This document shows positions 36,324 to 44,897 of a stretch of DNA of 64,000 nt, in pieces. The notes under the pieces were generated by a model. It searched no databases. It was given only the letters and a program-made list of their open reading frames with translations, and was not told the origin of the DNA. Origin of the DNA: Achromobacter pestifer (lineage in GTDB: Bacteria; Pseudomonadota; Gammaproteobacteria; Burkholderiales; Burkholderiaceae_B). The stretch is taken from NCBI RefSeq assembly GCF_902859625.1, contig NZ_CADIJX010000002.1:1-64000 (forward strand). Direction: 5' to 3'. Position 1 is the first letter of the stretch. The number at the start of each line of letters is the position of its first letter. Position numbers and translations under genes: made by a program.

Positions 36324-36667
36324 GGATGCACCTCTTTATGTCGTTCTTTCGCGCATCGCTTGGGGGGTAGACGGGGGATTTAGCCGCCGGGCTGTGTGGG
36401 GAGCGCCGTGTTGCCACTTGCGCTGCCTTTGCCGGCCACCCAGTCTTAGTGGATGAGGGGGATTGGATCCGCCCGTGCTTATACCCGCTGCCTACCACCC
36501 GCTGAAACCCTGGTCGAAATTCTTGAGAATTTCTTGCCTGAATTTCCTGACGCTACGCGGTTGGGGTCAGAGTGCTGAACTACAAAGCATAGTAGTCCGG
36601 CACGGGAAACTTCTTGTGAAGACGTAGATTCTAATACGAAAAAGCCAAGTAAATCAAGCGGCCATGG
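36324..36667. other. 344-bp intergenic region upstream of rpmB
   Basis: No gene is seen between the Bcr/CflA exporter gene and rpmB, both on the minus strand. The right part is AT-richer and holds a candidate promoter (36628-36657). If that promoter is used, rpmB has a leader of about 300 bases, in which I see no clear regulatory fold. Confidence 0.5.
36628..36657 (-). promoter_or_regulatory. Candidate sigma-70 promoter for rpmB-rpmG
   Basis: On the minus strand TTGATT (36657-36652) and TAGAAT (36633-36628) are separated by 18 bases, close to the sigma-70 consensus, in the only AT-rich part of the spacer. Confidence 0.4.
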
Positions 36668-37867
36668 TCATGCCGTGTGCGATTGCGCGACACGGCCCGA
36701 AATCCAGGACAGGCAGGCGCAGGTGGCCAGCGTGGTGGTCAGGGGTAGGGCGCTGTCCGTTTGCCACGCGCTGACCGCGAAACCGGCCAATGCGCCGCAG
36801 GACAATTGCAGCGTCCCCAATAAAGCCGACGCGGCGCCCAGGCGCTTGCCCTGGTCCGACAGCGCCAGCGCCGCCGAGTTCGGGTTCACGAAACCCTGGC
36901 TGCCCATGTAGCCGATCAGGCACAACATCAGCAGAGGCAGCGTCATCCAGCCGGCCAGCGTCAGCGCCACGGCCGCCAGGCTGGCGATGGCCAGCGAGGT
37001 CAGGGCCTTGCGTTGCAGTTGGCGAGGCCGATAGGTGCGCAGCAGGCGGGCGCTGATCTGCGAGCAGATGATGAGCGACAGCGCGTTGGTGCCGAATAGC
37101 AGGCCGTAGTACTGAGGCGGCACGCCATAGAGTTCGATGAAGACGCGCGGGGAGCCGATGATGTAGGCGAACATGCCGGCTTGGCCGAAACCGCCCGCCA
37201 GGCTGTGTGCCATGAAGCCACGATGCGAGAACAGATCGCGGTAGTTGCGCAGGATGGTGCTCCAGCGCAACGGTACGACGCGGTCGGGCGTCAGCGATTC
37301 CTTCATGATCTTCGCCACCGCCAGCATCAGCATGGCGCCGCCCAGCAACATGATCCAGAACAGGCTGCGCCACGAGGCGAAGGTCAGCAATTGGCCGCCG
37401 GCAAGCGGCGCCAGAATCGGGGCCAGACCCATGATCAGCATCAGCAGAGACATCGCCCGCGCGGCCTCGTGCGTGTCGTAGTGGTCACGGATGACCGCGC
37501 GCGGAATCACGATGCCTGCGGCGCCGCCCATGGCCTGCACGACGCGCCAGCCAGTCAGGGCCTCGACCGAGCCCGACAGCGCGCATCCCAGCGAGGCCAC
37601 CATGAACAGCGCCAGGCCCACCATCAGCGGCGGCTTGCGCCCGAAGCGGTCGGCCATCGGGCCGTAGAACACTTGCGCCAGCGCCAGCCCGATCAAATAG
37701 GCCGCGAGCGTGCGTTCGACATCGCCCCGGGGTACGCCCAGGTTGGCCGCGATGGTCGGGAACGCGGGCAGGTACATATCGATGGCGAACGGGCCGATCG
37801 CCGTCAGCGCGCCCATGAGAATGAGCCAACCGGGCAGGCCGCTGCGGGAAACTGGTGATGGGGGCAT
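36668..37867 (-). CDS. Bcr/CflA-family multidrug efflux MFS transporter
   Basis: The 399-aa inner membrane protein has twelve hydrophobic segments and the Bcr/CflA hallmarks: GPFAIDMYLPAFP in the first helix, ALAQVFYGPMADRFGRKPPL after helix 2 and VIPRAVIRDHYD in the fifth. Members export drugs such as bicyclomycin or chloramphenicol, or sulfonamides, by proton antiport. It stands alone on the minus strand, with the cfa-like gene divergent from it. Confidence 0.92.
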   Translation of the reverse strand: MPPSPVSRSGLPGWLILMGALTAIGPFAIDMYLPAFPTIAANLGVPRGDVERTLAAYLIGLALAQVFYGPMADRFGRKPPLMVGLALFMVASLGCALSGSVEALTGWRVVQAMGGAAGIVIPRAVIRDHYDTHEAARAMSLLMLIMGLAPILAPLAGGQLLTFASWRSLFWIMLLGGAMLMLAVAKIMKESLTPDRVVPLRWSTILRNYRDLFSHRGFMAHSLAGGFGQAGMFAYIIGSPRVFIELYGVPPQYYGLLFGTNALSLIICSQISARLLRTYRPRQLQRKALTSLAIASLAAVALTLAGWMTLPLLMLCLIGYMGSQGFVNPNSAALALSDQGKRLGAASALLGTLQLSCGALAGFAVSAWQTDSALPLTTTLATCACLSWISGRVAQSHTA

Positions 37868-38019
37868 GGTGATCGCGGTAAAACGCAGAGACAGGGCGCA
37901 TGCGTTTCATTGCATGTTTTGCGCCAAGCCAGCGACTGTATCACGGGTAACCTGACACGCAAATTTCAGCTATTTTCCGATACAGTCTTCAGCGTCCGTA
38001 AGTATTCAGAGGAGAGGTC

Positions 38020-39288
38020 GTGAATCCTTTGTTGTCTGTGGTGGAACGCAAACTTGGAGCCTTGCCCGTCCCGGTTCAACTGGTGTTGCCGGATGGCACG
38101 GTGCTGGGGCCGCCCGATCCGCGCGTGCGCTTCGTGGCACACGACAAGACCGCGCTGGCCCACTTGGCCGAAGGCGCGGTGGGTGTGCTGGGGCAGGATT
38201 ATGTAGAAGGCCGCATCGATATCGAAGGCAATATGCGCGATGTGATGGCGGCGGCATCGGCGCTGTTGCCGGGCTCTCCGGTCGATGCGGCGCGCGGGGG
38301 CTGGCTGACGGAATTGGTGCGCAAGGTGATGTCGGTGTGGCGGCATTCCGCGGAGCGCGACGCCAAGCAGATCGAGTTTCACTACGACCTGTCCGATGAC
38401 TTCTATGCGCTGTGGCTGGACCCGCGCCGCGTCTATTCCTGCGCGTATTACCGCACGCCGGAGATGACGCTGGCCCAGGCCCAGGAGGCCAAGCTCGACC
38501 ACATCTGCCGCAAGCTGCGCCTGCACGCGGGCGAGCGTTTCCTGGATGTGGGGGCGGGTTGGGGCGGCTTGCTGCTGTGGGCCGCTGAAAACTACGGCGT
38601 GGACGCCACCGGCATCACGCTGTCGCGCAATCAGCACGCGCACGTCTCGAAACTGATCCAGGAAAAGGGCTTGGCTGGCCGGGTCCGCATGGAACTGCTG
38701 GACTACCGTCAGTTGGACGAATCCCGGCAGTTCGACAAGATTGCGTCGGTGGGCATGTTCGAGCATGTGGGCCGGGCGCAACTGGAAGGCTATTTCGCCA
38801 AGCTGCGCCGCCTGCTCAAGCCGGGCGGGCTGATCATGAACCATGGCATTACCGCGGCCGGCGTCTATAACGCCGAATTGGGCAACGGCATGGGCGAGTT
38901 CATTGAGAAGTACATCTTCCCCGGCGGCGAACTGACCCACATCAGTGTCGTGATGGAAGCCATGACCAATGGCGGCCTGGAGGAAGTGGACGTGGAGAAC
39001 CTGCGCCCGCATTACGCGCGCACGTTGTGGGCGTGGAGTGATGCGCTGGAGGCCCGCCTGCCGGAGGCTGCTCAGATACTGGGCGCCGACCAGGGCGCGC
39101 GGTCGCTGCGGGCGTACCGCCTGTACCTGGCCGGTTGCGCCATGGCATTCGAGCACGGCTGGATCGCCCTGCATCAGATCCTGGGCCAGCCGCCCGCCAC
39201 CGGCCGTTCTGACGAGCTGGACAATCCCCCGGATCTTTCGTATCCGTGGCGGCGCGACTATATGTATGGCGATGGCGCCGGCCGCTGA
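38020..39288 (+). CDS. cfa: Cyclopropane-fatty-acyl-phospholipid synthase-like SAM methyltransferase
   Basis: The 422-aa protein starts at GTG 38020 with aggagag upstream. The methyltransferase fold begins at residue 165 with FLDVGAGWGGLLLWAAENYG (SAM site) and is preceded by HYDLSDDFYALWLDPRRVYSCAYY, the typical Cfa segment. EHVGRAQLEGYF holds the active-site glutamate-histidine pair of the family. It methylenates unsaturated acyl chains of membrane phospholipids, a stress and stationary-phase trait. The symbol follows the family; paralogues with other activities exist. Confidence 0.9.
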   Translation: MNPLLSVVERKLGALPVPVQLVLPDGTVLGPPDPRVRFVAHDKTALAHLAEGAVGVLGQDYVEGRIDIEGNMRDVMAAASALLPGSPVDAARGGWLTELVRKVMSVWRHSAERDAKQIEFHYDLSDDFYALWLDPRRVYSCAYYRTPEMTLAQAQEAKLDHICRKLRLHAGERFLDVGAGWGGLLLWAAENYGVDATGITLSRNQHAHVSKLIQEKGLAGRVRMELLDYRQLDESRQFDKIASVGMFEHVGRAQLEGYFAKLRRLLKPGGLIMNHGITAAGVYNAELGNGMGEFIEKYIFPGGELTHISVVMEAMTNGGLEEVDVENLRPHYARTLWAWSDALEARLPEAAQILGADQGARSLRAYRLYLAGCAMAFEHGWIALHQILGQPPATGRSDELDNPPDLSYPWRRDYMYGDGAGR

Positions 39289-39846
39289 GCCTGCTTTGCG
39301 ATCAATATGGGGCAAGCCTCATCCGCGCGCCCGATGAGCGACGGTCACATCGTCTGGGATTTTAAACTGAATATTGGCTGAAAATAGCTTGAATCCGATG
39401 CTTTAGGGGGCTGCCAAGAGGCGTTTCCGGCTTGTCTGTGATGGTTAGTATGTACTAATACGAATCTGTAATTTACTAAATGTATCTGCCATTTGAAGGC
39501 GATATTTCCTAGGAGAAATTCGTAATTTTCCTGTGGTCGATCGGGGTTATCCCGTAGATTTTTTGCCTGGAATGTATCTATTCCATTCGGGCTTGGGGTT
39601 GGGTGGTATCGCAATTTCGTTTAAGATGCTGCCTTCTTCGTTCAGTTTGTTCACTTTCTGTGGGTTTTCAAAAACTGTGTTTTTGAAGCTCCTGTCTTGC
39701 AAGATTCCGCACCCTTGCGGATCCTCTTGTCGCTAGTGTCGGTTTGTATTGGCGGTTCTGCCCGTCTTCCGCACAACCCCCTTAGCTCCATGGCACTTCC
39801 GGGCCAGACCCGGCGTGTGTCCCTGAACCTATGGAGGCAAAAGCCA
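39289..39846. other. 558-bp AT-rich leader region before the betaine-type importer
   Basis: Positions 39345-39690 are clearly richer in A and T than the surroundings. Visible elements are a ttagta/tactaa inverted repeat (39445-39458), a near palindrome around cctagg (39507-39513) and a hairpin with a 9-bp perfect stem (39667-39675 with 39679-39687). Short open frames on both strands lack coding character, so I call no gene. The region probably holds osmo- or substrate-regulated promoters. Confidence 0.5.
39667..39687 (+). other. Perfect 9-bp stem-loop in the importer leader
   Basis: The arms ttcaaaaac and gtttttgaa close on a tgt loop. There is no T-run after it, so it is not a standard terminator; it could mark an RNA fold or an operator. 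Confidence 0.45.
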
Positions 39847-40848
39847 ATGCGTTTTACCCCTGTCAAGACCCTGGCCGCCGCGGCCGTTCTGTTTGCATTT
39901 GCTGGCGCGGCCCAAGCCGCCGACGCCCCTCAATGCGAAATCAAGCGTCCGGTCAATTTCGGCGCCATGAACTGGGAATCCAACCTGGTTCTGGTTGATG
40001 TTGAACGTTTCATCATGGAAAAGGGCTACGGTTGCAAAACCGAGACCTTGCCAACGGAAACCCTGCCCGCCCTGGCCGCGCTTGAACGCGGCGACCTGGA
40101 TATCAATACCGAGATCTGGTTGAACAGCGTGGCCGATCCCTGGGATCGCGCCGAAAAGACCGGTAAGGTCAAGCGCATCGGCGACCTCTACATGGGCGCC
40201 GAAGGCTGGTACATCCCCCGCTATACGGCTGAACGTCTGCCGGAACTGAAATCCGCCGCTGATCTGCCGAAGTTCAAGGACAGTTTCAAGGACCCCGAAG
40301 AACCCGGCAAGGGCCGCTTTTACGGTTGCCCGGCGGGCTGGGGCTGCGAAGTCACCAGCAATAACCTGTTCCATGCCCTGAAGCTGGGCGACAGCTACAC
40401 GCTGTATTCGCCGGGCACCGGGGCCGCGCAGAAGGCCGCGCTGATGTCGGCCTACAAGCGCAAGCAGAACGTGGTTTTCTACTACTGGTCGCCCACGCCG
40501 CTGGTCGGCGCGATGGATCTGGTCAAGCTGGACATGCCGCCCTATGACGCCGAAAAGCACAAGTGCCTGACGTCGTCCAAGTGCGCCAAGCCTGAGCCCA
40601 GCGCCTATCCCGACAATCCCGTCTTCACCGCGGTGAACACCAAGTTCTCCCAGGAAGCGCCCACCCTGACGGCGTTCCTGTCGAAGGTGTCGGTGCCGCT
40701 GCCGGTGATCAATGAAACCCTGGCCCACATGGAAGAGTCTGGCGATGATTCCAACGCCGTGGCCACGTGGTTCCTGAAGAACAAGCCCGACGTCTGGACC
40801 AAGTGGGTCCCTGCCGACGTCGCCCAGCGCGTCCAAGCCGCGCTGTAA
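39847..40848 (+). CDS. Glycine betaine/proline-type ABC transporter substrate-binding protein (ProX-like)
   Basis: The 333-aa protein starts at ATG 39847 with ggagg upstream and has a Sec signal peptide ending AQAADA (about residue 25). The mature part fits the OpuAC/ProX fold: NFGAMNWESNLVLVDVERFIMEKGYG and ETLPALAALERGDLDINTEIWLN. Aromatic residues that could form a cation box are in EGWYIPRY and FYYWSPTPL. It collects quaternary amines in the periplasm for the permease and ATPase encoded downstream. Paired cysteines (CPAGWGCE, KCLTSSKC) suggest disulfides. Confidence 0.9.
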   Translation: MRFTPVKTLAAAAVLFAFAGAAQAADAPQCEIKRPVNFGAMNWESNLVLVDVERFIMEKGYGCKTETLPTETLPALAALERGDLDINTEIWLNSVADPWDRAEKTGKVKRIGDLYMGAEGWYIPRYTAERLPELKSAADLPKFKDSFKDPEEPGKGRFYGCPAGWGCEVTSNNLFHALKLGDSYTLYSPGTGAAQKAALMSAYKRKQNVVFYYWSPTPLVGAMDLVKLDMPPYDAEKHKCLTSSKCAKPEPSAYPDNPVFTAVNTKFSQEAPTLTAFLSKVSVPLPVINETLAHMEESGDDSNAVATWFLKNKPDVWTKWVPADVAQRVQAAL

Positions 40849-41142
40849 CCCCCGAGGTGCAGGCCTCGCGCCACCTTGGCGCGTGCCGGCCCGCCCTGCC
40901 GGAAGTCTTCCGGCTTGTCGGGCCGCCTCAAGGGAAAAAGTCTCGTGGCGAGCTAGCGGCCCTGGGCTTTTTCCCCTGGGATGGCTGTTTACCGGACGCT
41001 TGCGTCTGGATGCAAGCCGATGGCGCCGCGTCTTCCGCAGCCTGCTTCCGCCCTGGAAGCCTCATCGCTGCCTGGACATCCGGTCTTTCGGAGCATGCGG
41101 CGGCGACCGCCACCGCAAGCGCCCCAGAATGGAGTTGAAACG
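40849..41142 (+). other. Structured intercistronic spacer of the betaine-type operon
   Basis: Three hairpins follow the binding-protein gene: cgcgcc/ggcgcg (40867-40883), the palindrome gccggaag-t-cttccggc (40898-40914), and gggaaaaag (40932-40940) with ctttttccc (40967-40975). None ends in a clean T-run, so they look like RNA stabilisers or attenuators rather than a full terminator. An open frame continues through the right part but the homology of the permease starts at 41143. Confidence 0.55.
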
Positions 41143-42000
41143 ATGTTTCCTGAAATTATTCCCGCCCGTCAGGTAAGGGCGGCGATCGACGGCTTTGTCG
41201 ATCACCTGGTCACCAACTACGCGGATACGCTTGAGACCCTGTCTCAGCCGGTCCTGCACGCCTTGGTGTGGCTGGAACAAGTGTTGCGCAGTTCGCCCTG
41301 GTGGGCCGTGGTCGCCGTGACCGTGGCCATCGCCTGGGGCGTCAGCCGCCGAATCGGCCTGAGCCTGGCGATGGGCGCGCTGCTGTGCGTCATCGGCGTG
41401 CTGGGCTTGTGGGACGCCGGCATGCAGACGCTTGCGCTGATGATCATGGCCGCCGGCCTGTCGGTGCTGATCGGCATTCCGCTGGGCGTGCTGATGGCGC
41501 GGGTGAACTGGCTGCGCTCCATCATGCTGCCGGTGCTGGACGTGATGCAGACCATGCCCAGCTTCGTGTATCTGATCCCCGTCGTGATGCTGTTTGGCCT
41601 GGGCAAGATCCCCGCCATCATTGCCACCGTGATCTACGCCGTGCCGCCGCTGATTCGCCTGACCGATCTGGGCATCCGCCTGGTCGACCGTGAAGTGCTG
41701 GAAGCGTCGCGCGCTTTCGGTGCCAATCCGCGCCAGCAATTGTTTGGCGTGCAACTGCCGCTGGCCTTGCCGAACATCATGGCCGGCATCAACCAGACCA
41801 CGATGATGGCCTTGTCGATGGTGGTGATTGCGTCGATGATCGGCGCGCGCGGCCTAGGCTATGAAGTGCTGCTGGGGATCAACCGTCTGGAAGTGGGCCG
41901 TGGCCTGCTGGCGGGCTTGGGTATCGTGGTGTTGGCCGTGCTGTTCGACCGGATCACGCAATCGTATGGACAGCGCATGCGCATGGGAGGCCAGCGATGA
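41143..42000 (+). CDS. proW: Glycine betaine/proline-type ABC transporter permease (ProW-like)
   Basis: The 285-aa inner membrane protein starts at ATG 41143 with ggag upstream. The binding-protein-dependent transport motif is seen in DREVLEASRAFGANPRQQLFGVQLPLALPNIMAGI (EAA loop, near residue 190), and the helix pattern follows ProW: LMIMAAGLSVLIGIPLGVLMAR and TMPSFVYLIPVVMLFGLG. Its stop overlaps the ATPase start by four bases (ATGA). It forms the channel of the quaternary-amine importer. Confidence 0.93.
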   Translation: MFPEIIPARQVRAAIDGFVDHLVTNYADTLETLSQPVLHALVWLEQVLRSSPWWAVVAVTVAIAWGVSRRIGLSLAMGALLCVIGVLGLWDAGMQTLALMIMAAGLSVLIGIPLGVLMARVNWLRSIMLPVLDVMQTMPSFVYLIPVVMLFGLGKIPAIIATVIYAVPPLIRLTDLGIRLVDREVLEASRAFGANPRQQLFGVQLPLALPNIMAGINQTTMMALSMVVIASMIGARGLGYEVLLGINRLEVGRGLLAGLGIVVLAVLFDRITQSYGQRMRMGGQR

Positions 42001-43253
42001 GCAAGATCGAGGTCAAGAACATCTACAAGGTCTTTGGTTCGCATCCGAAGAAATGGCTGCAAGCCGCACAGAACGGCATGAGCAAGGAACAACTGCTGGC
42101 CGAAAGCGGCCACACCCTGGGCCTGCGCGACATCAGCCTGTCCATTGAAGAAGGCAGCATCTACGTCATCATGGGATTGTCGGGTTCCGGCAAGTCCACG
42201 CTGATTCGCCACTTCAACCGCCTGATTGAACCCAGCGCCGGCCATATCCTGGTGGACGGCGTGGACGTGGTCAGCCTGAACAAGCGTGACCTGGAAGTCT
42301 TCCGTCAAAAGAAGATGAGCATGGTGTTCCAGCGCTTTGGCCTGTTCCCGCACCGCACGGTGCTGGACAACGCTGCGTACGGCCTGACCGTGCAGGGCGT
42401 GGGCAAGGCAGAACGCGAGAAGCGCGCCCGTGACTGGCTGGAGCAAGTGGGGCTGGCGGGTTTTGAGAACCAGTACCCGCATCAGTTGTCGGGCGGCATG
42501 CAGCAGCGCGTAGGCTTGGCGCGCGCGCTGGCCACCGACGCTGAAATCTTGCTGATGGACGAAGCCTTCTCGGCGCTGGATCCGTTGATTCGCCGCGAAA
42601 TGCAGGATCAGCTGCTGCAATTGCAGGCCAAGCTGAACAAGACCATCGTGTTCATCACGCACGATCTGGACGAGGCCTTGCGCCTGGGCAACCGGATCGC
42701 CATCCTGAAGGACGGTGAACTGGTGCAAGAGGGCACGCCGGAAGACATTCTGCTGAACCCGGCCAATGACTATGTGCAGTCGTTCCTGCAAGACGTGAAC
42801 CGCACCAAGGTGCTGAACGCCACGCACGCCGTGAACCCGGCGCGTCTGACGCTGACCATGCGCTCGCGTCCCGCGCATGCGCTGGATCGCATGCATGCCA
42901 TGGACTACCAGTACGCGCCGGTACTGGACGGCAAGCGCCTGGCGGGGGTGTTGACGGCCAAGGCGGCGGAAGAAGCCATCCAGCAGGGCGCGCGCGACGT
43001 GTCGCGCTTTGTCGAGGATCTGGCGTCGGTGCCGGCCACGGCGGGCCTGGGTGAAGTGCTGGCACAACTGGTGCACAGCGATCAGCCGGTTGCCGTCACG
43101 GGCGAGGACGATGAGTTCCTGGGTATGTTGTCCCGTAAGAAGGTGGTGGAACTAGTCACCCCGGCCCTGACTGAAACGGCGGCATCGGCCGAAGATGCCG
43201 CTGCCGAACTGGAAGCCCAGCCCGCGCCGGAGCACCGGGGCGAAGCGGCCTGA
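41997..43253 (+). CDS. proV: Glycine betaine/L-proline ABC transporter ATP-binding protein (ProV-like)
   Basis: The 418-aa protein carries an ABC domain (Walker A GLSGSGKST near residue 62, signature LSGGMQQRVGLARAL, Walker B ILLMDEAFSALDP) with the ProV-specific N-terminal extension (VFGSHPKKWLQAAQNGMSKEQ) and a C-terminal tandem CBS region (about 280-395), which in OpuA-type importers senses ionic strength. The end is an alanine/glutamate-rich tail. It drives uptake of osmoprotectants or betaine-type nutrients. Confidence 0.94.
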   Translation: MSKIEVKNIYKVFGSHPKKWLQAAQNGMSKEQLLAESGHTLGLRDISLSIEEGSIYVIMGLSGSGKSTLIRHFNRLIEPSAGHILVDGVDVVSLNKRDLEVFRQKKMSMVFQRFGLFPHRTVLDNAAYGLTVQGVGKAEREKRARDWLEQVGLAGFENQYPHQLSGGMQQRVGLARALATDAEILLMDEAFSALDPLIRREMQDQLLQLQAKLNKTIVFITHDLDEALRLGNRIAILKDGELVQEGTPEDILLNPANDYVQSFLQDVNRTKVLNATHAVNPARLTLTMRSRPAHALDRMHAMDYQYAPVLDGKRLAGVLTAKAAEEAIQQGARDVSRFVEDLASVPATAGLGEVLAQLVHSDQPVAVTGEDDEFLGMLSRKKVVELVTPALTETAASAEDAAAELEAQPAPEHRGEAA

Positions 43254-43302
43254 TCGCAACGTCGCCCTGAAAGCGCGAAAGGCGAAAGTGCTTGGCGCTT
43301 GA

Positions 43303-43340
43303 ACTTTGCCCGCGTGCAATCGCTTGCACGCGGGCAAAGT
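43303..43340 (+). terminator. Long perfect hairpin after proV
   Basis: A 17-bp perfect stem (43303-43319 with 43324-43340) with loop tcgc lies 50 bases after the proV stop. It lacks a T-run on either side, so it may act as a weak or factor-assisted terminator, or protect the 3' end of the message. Confidence 0.6.
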
Positions 43341-43404
43341 CGCTATATGATTGCTAGCCGGTCAGTTCGGCCGGTTCCCGCTATTCGGAAAATCGGAAGC
43401 CGTC

Positions 43405-43779
43405 ATGCCTATTTTGAATGTCCAGATCCTGCAAGGCCACTCGGCCGCCCAGAAAGCCGCGCTGCTGAAAGCGGCCTCCCATGCCGTGGTTGAAAGCATT
43501 GCCGCACCGCTGCCCAGCGTGCGCATTGTGTTGCAGGAAGTGCCCGCCGAAAACGTGATCGTGGCGGGCGAAATCGGCAAGCGCATGGCGCGCGTGGACG
43601 TGGCGTTGATCGAAGGCCGGGACGAAGCCAAGAAGGCCGCGCTGATCGCCGCGTTGAACCAGGCCGTCTGCACCAGTATCGATATCTCGGGCGAAGACGT
43701 GCGGGTGCTGATCCGCGACGTGCCCAAGGTCGACATGGGCGTTGCCAACGGCATCAGCGCCAAGGCCGCAGGCCGCTGA
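43405..43779 (+). CDS. Tautomerase-family protein with two fused 4-oxalocrotonate tautomerase-like repeats
   Basis: The 124-aa protein starts at ATG 43405 so that, after methionine removal, proline becomes residue 1 (MPILNVQI), the catalytic base of the superfamily. Residues 2-55 and 62-116 align with each other (QGHSAAQKAALLKAA with EGRDEAKKAALIAAL; PSVRIVLQEVPAENV with EDVRVLIRDVPKVDM), so it is a tandem duplication. The second repeat has no N-terminal proline. Arg40 and Arg100 match the substrate-binding arginine. A single-domain 4-OT has about 62 residues. Confidence 0.87.
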   Translation: MPILNVQILQGHSAAQKAALLKAASHAVVESIAAPLPSVRIVLQEVPAENVIVAGEIGKRMARVDVALIEGRDEAKKAALIAALNQAVCTSIDISGEDVRVLIRDVPKVDMGVANGISAKAAGR

Positions 43780-43840
43780 TTTCCTGCCAAAGCCGCAAGC
43801 GAGACCAGCACGCGACGCGCGTGCGGCGGGAAAGCCGGGG

Positions 43841-44806
43841 CTAGTCCAGCTTCACATTCGCTTCCCTCACCACTTCGCCCCACCGCTGGATCTCGCTTTT
43901 GATATAGCTCGCGTACTCTTGCGGCGTGGATCCCAAGGCCTGCGCGCCTTGCACGTTGAGTTGCTTTTGCATCTCGGACGATTGCAGCGCGCGTCGGATC
44001 TCGGCGTTCAACTTCTGGATCACCGGGGCGGGGGTGCCGGCGGGCGCCACCACGCCCTGCCATGCACCCATCTCGAATCCCGGCACCACGGTTTCGGTCA
44101 CGGTGGGAACGTTGGGCAACTGCTCGCTACGAGTGGCGCTGGTGACTGCCAGCGCGCGCAGCTTGCCCTCGCGGATGAAGCCAAGCGAGTCATTCAGCGT
44201 GTTGGTCATCAGTTGCACTTGCCCGCCCACCAGGTCCGTCATGGCCGGGGCACTGCCGCGGTAGGGTACGTGCATCGCGTCCACATCCAGTGAACGCAAC
44301 AGCAACAACGCGCCCAGATGGGTGACGTTGCCGGCGCCTGCCGAGCCATATGAAAGCTTGCCGGGATGTTGGCGGGCATACTGGACGAAGGTCTGGATGT
44401 CCGTCGCCGGTACCGACGGATGCACCAGCAGCACCAGCGGGATGACCGCCGTGGAGGACACGGGGGCGAAGTCCTTGACCGGGTCGAATGGCAGCGATCG
44501 ATAGAGATTCGGACTGAGCGCGATGGAGGACGTGTTGTACAGCACGGTATAGCCATCGGGCTTCGCGGCCGCCGCGTATTGCATGCCAATATTGCCATTG
44601 GCGCCGCCTTTGTTCTCCACCACGACCGTCTGGCCCAACTGGTCAGTCAATTGCTTGGCCAGCACGCGCGCCACCAGATCGGTGGGGCCGCCGGGCGGGA
44701 AGGGCACGACCATCGTGATGGGGCGTTCGGGCCAGGCGGCATGCGCGCCGGACGCGCCTCCTAGTGCCAGGATCGTCAAGCCGACTGCAAACAGCGCTGA
44801 TTTCAT
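43841..44806 (-). CDS. Bug-family tripartite tricarboxylate transporter substrate-binding protein
   Basis: The 321-aa periplasmic protein has a signal peptide (residues 1-23, ending in GAHA) and the Bug fold: WPERPITMVVPFPPGGPTDLVARVLA, VENKGGANGNIGMQYAA and a DGYT segment. Bug proteins bind carboxylates or amides and either feed a TctAB permease or signal. There is no tctAB nearby. It lies downstream of the MaoC and CaiB genes on the same strand. Confidence 0.93.
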   Translation of the reverse strand: MKSALFAVGLTILALGGASGAHAAWPERPITMVVPFPPGGPTDLVARVLAKQLTDQLGQTVVVENKGGANGNIGMQYAAAAKPDGYTVLYNTSSIALSPNLYRSLPFDPVKDFAPVSSTAVIPLVLLVHPSVPATDIQTFVQYARQHPGKLSYGSAGAGNVTHLGALLLLRSLDVDAMHVPYRGSAPAMTDLVGGQVQLMTNTLNDSLGFIREGKLRALAVTSATRSEQLPNVPTVTETVVPGFEMGAWQGVVAPAGTPAPVIQKLNAEIRRALQSSEMQKQLNVQGAQALGSTPQEYASYIKSEIQRWGEVVREANVKLD

Positions 44807-44897
44807 GGTTTGTCTCCTCGTGTCTGATGCGAAATGCGAAGCCCGATCGCTTCCAGGCAGCAGGCCCTCTACGGGGCGCCGTCCGCCTGATGTTGAT

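Noticed and set aside
39345..39614. An 89-codon frame on the minus strand in the AT-rich leader
   Set aside because: No ribosome site, no codon bias typical of the genome and no motif; likely random.
39533..39736. A 67-codon frame on the plus strand in the AT-rich leader
   Set aside because: Codon use is unlike local genes and there is no recognisable feature.
43405..43779. 4-oxalocrotonate tautomerase as part of a meta-cleavage pathway with the hydratase-like gene at 10194
   Set aside because: The two genes are over 30 kb apart with unrelated neighbours, so a shared pathway is not supported.
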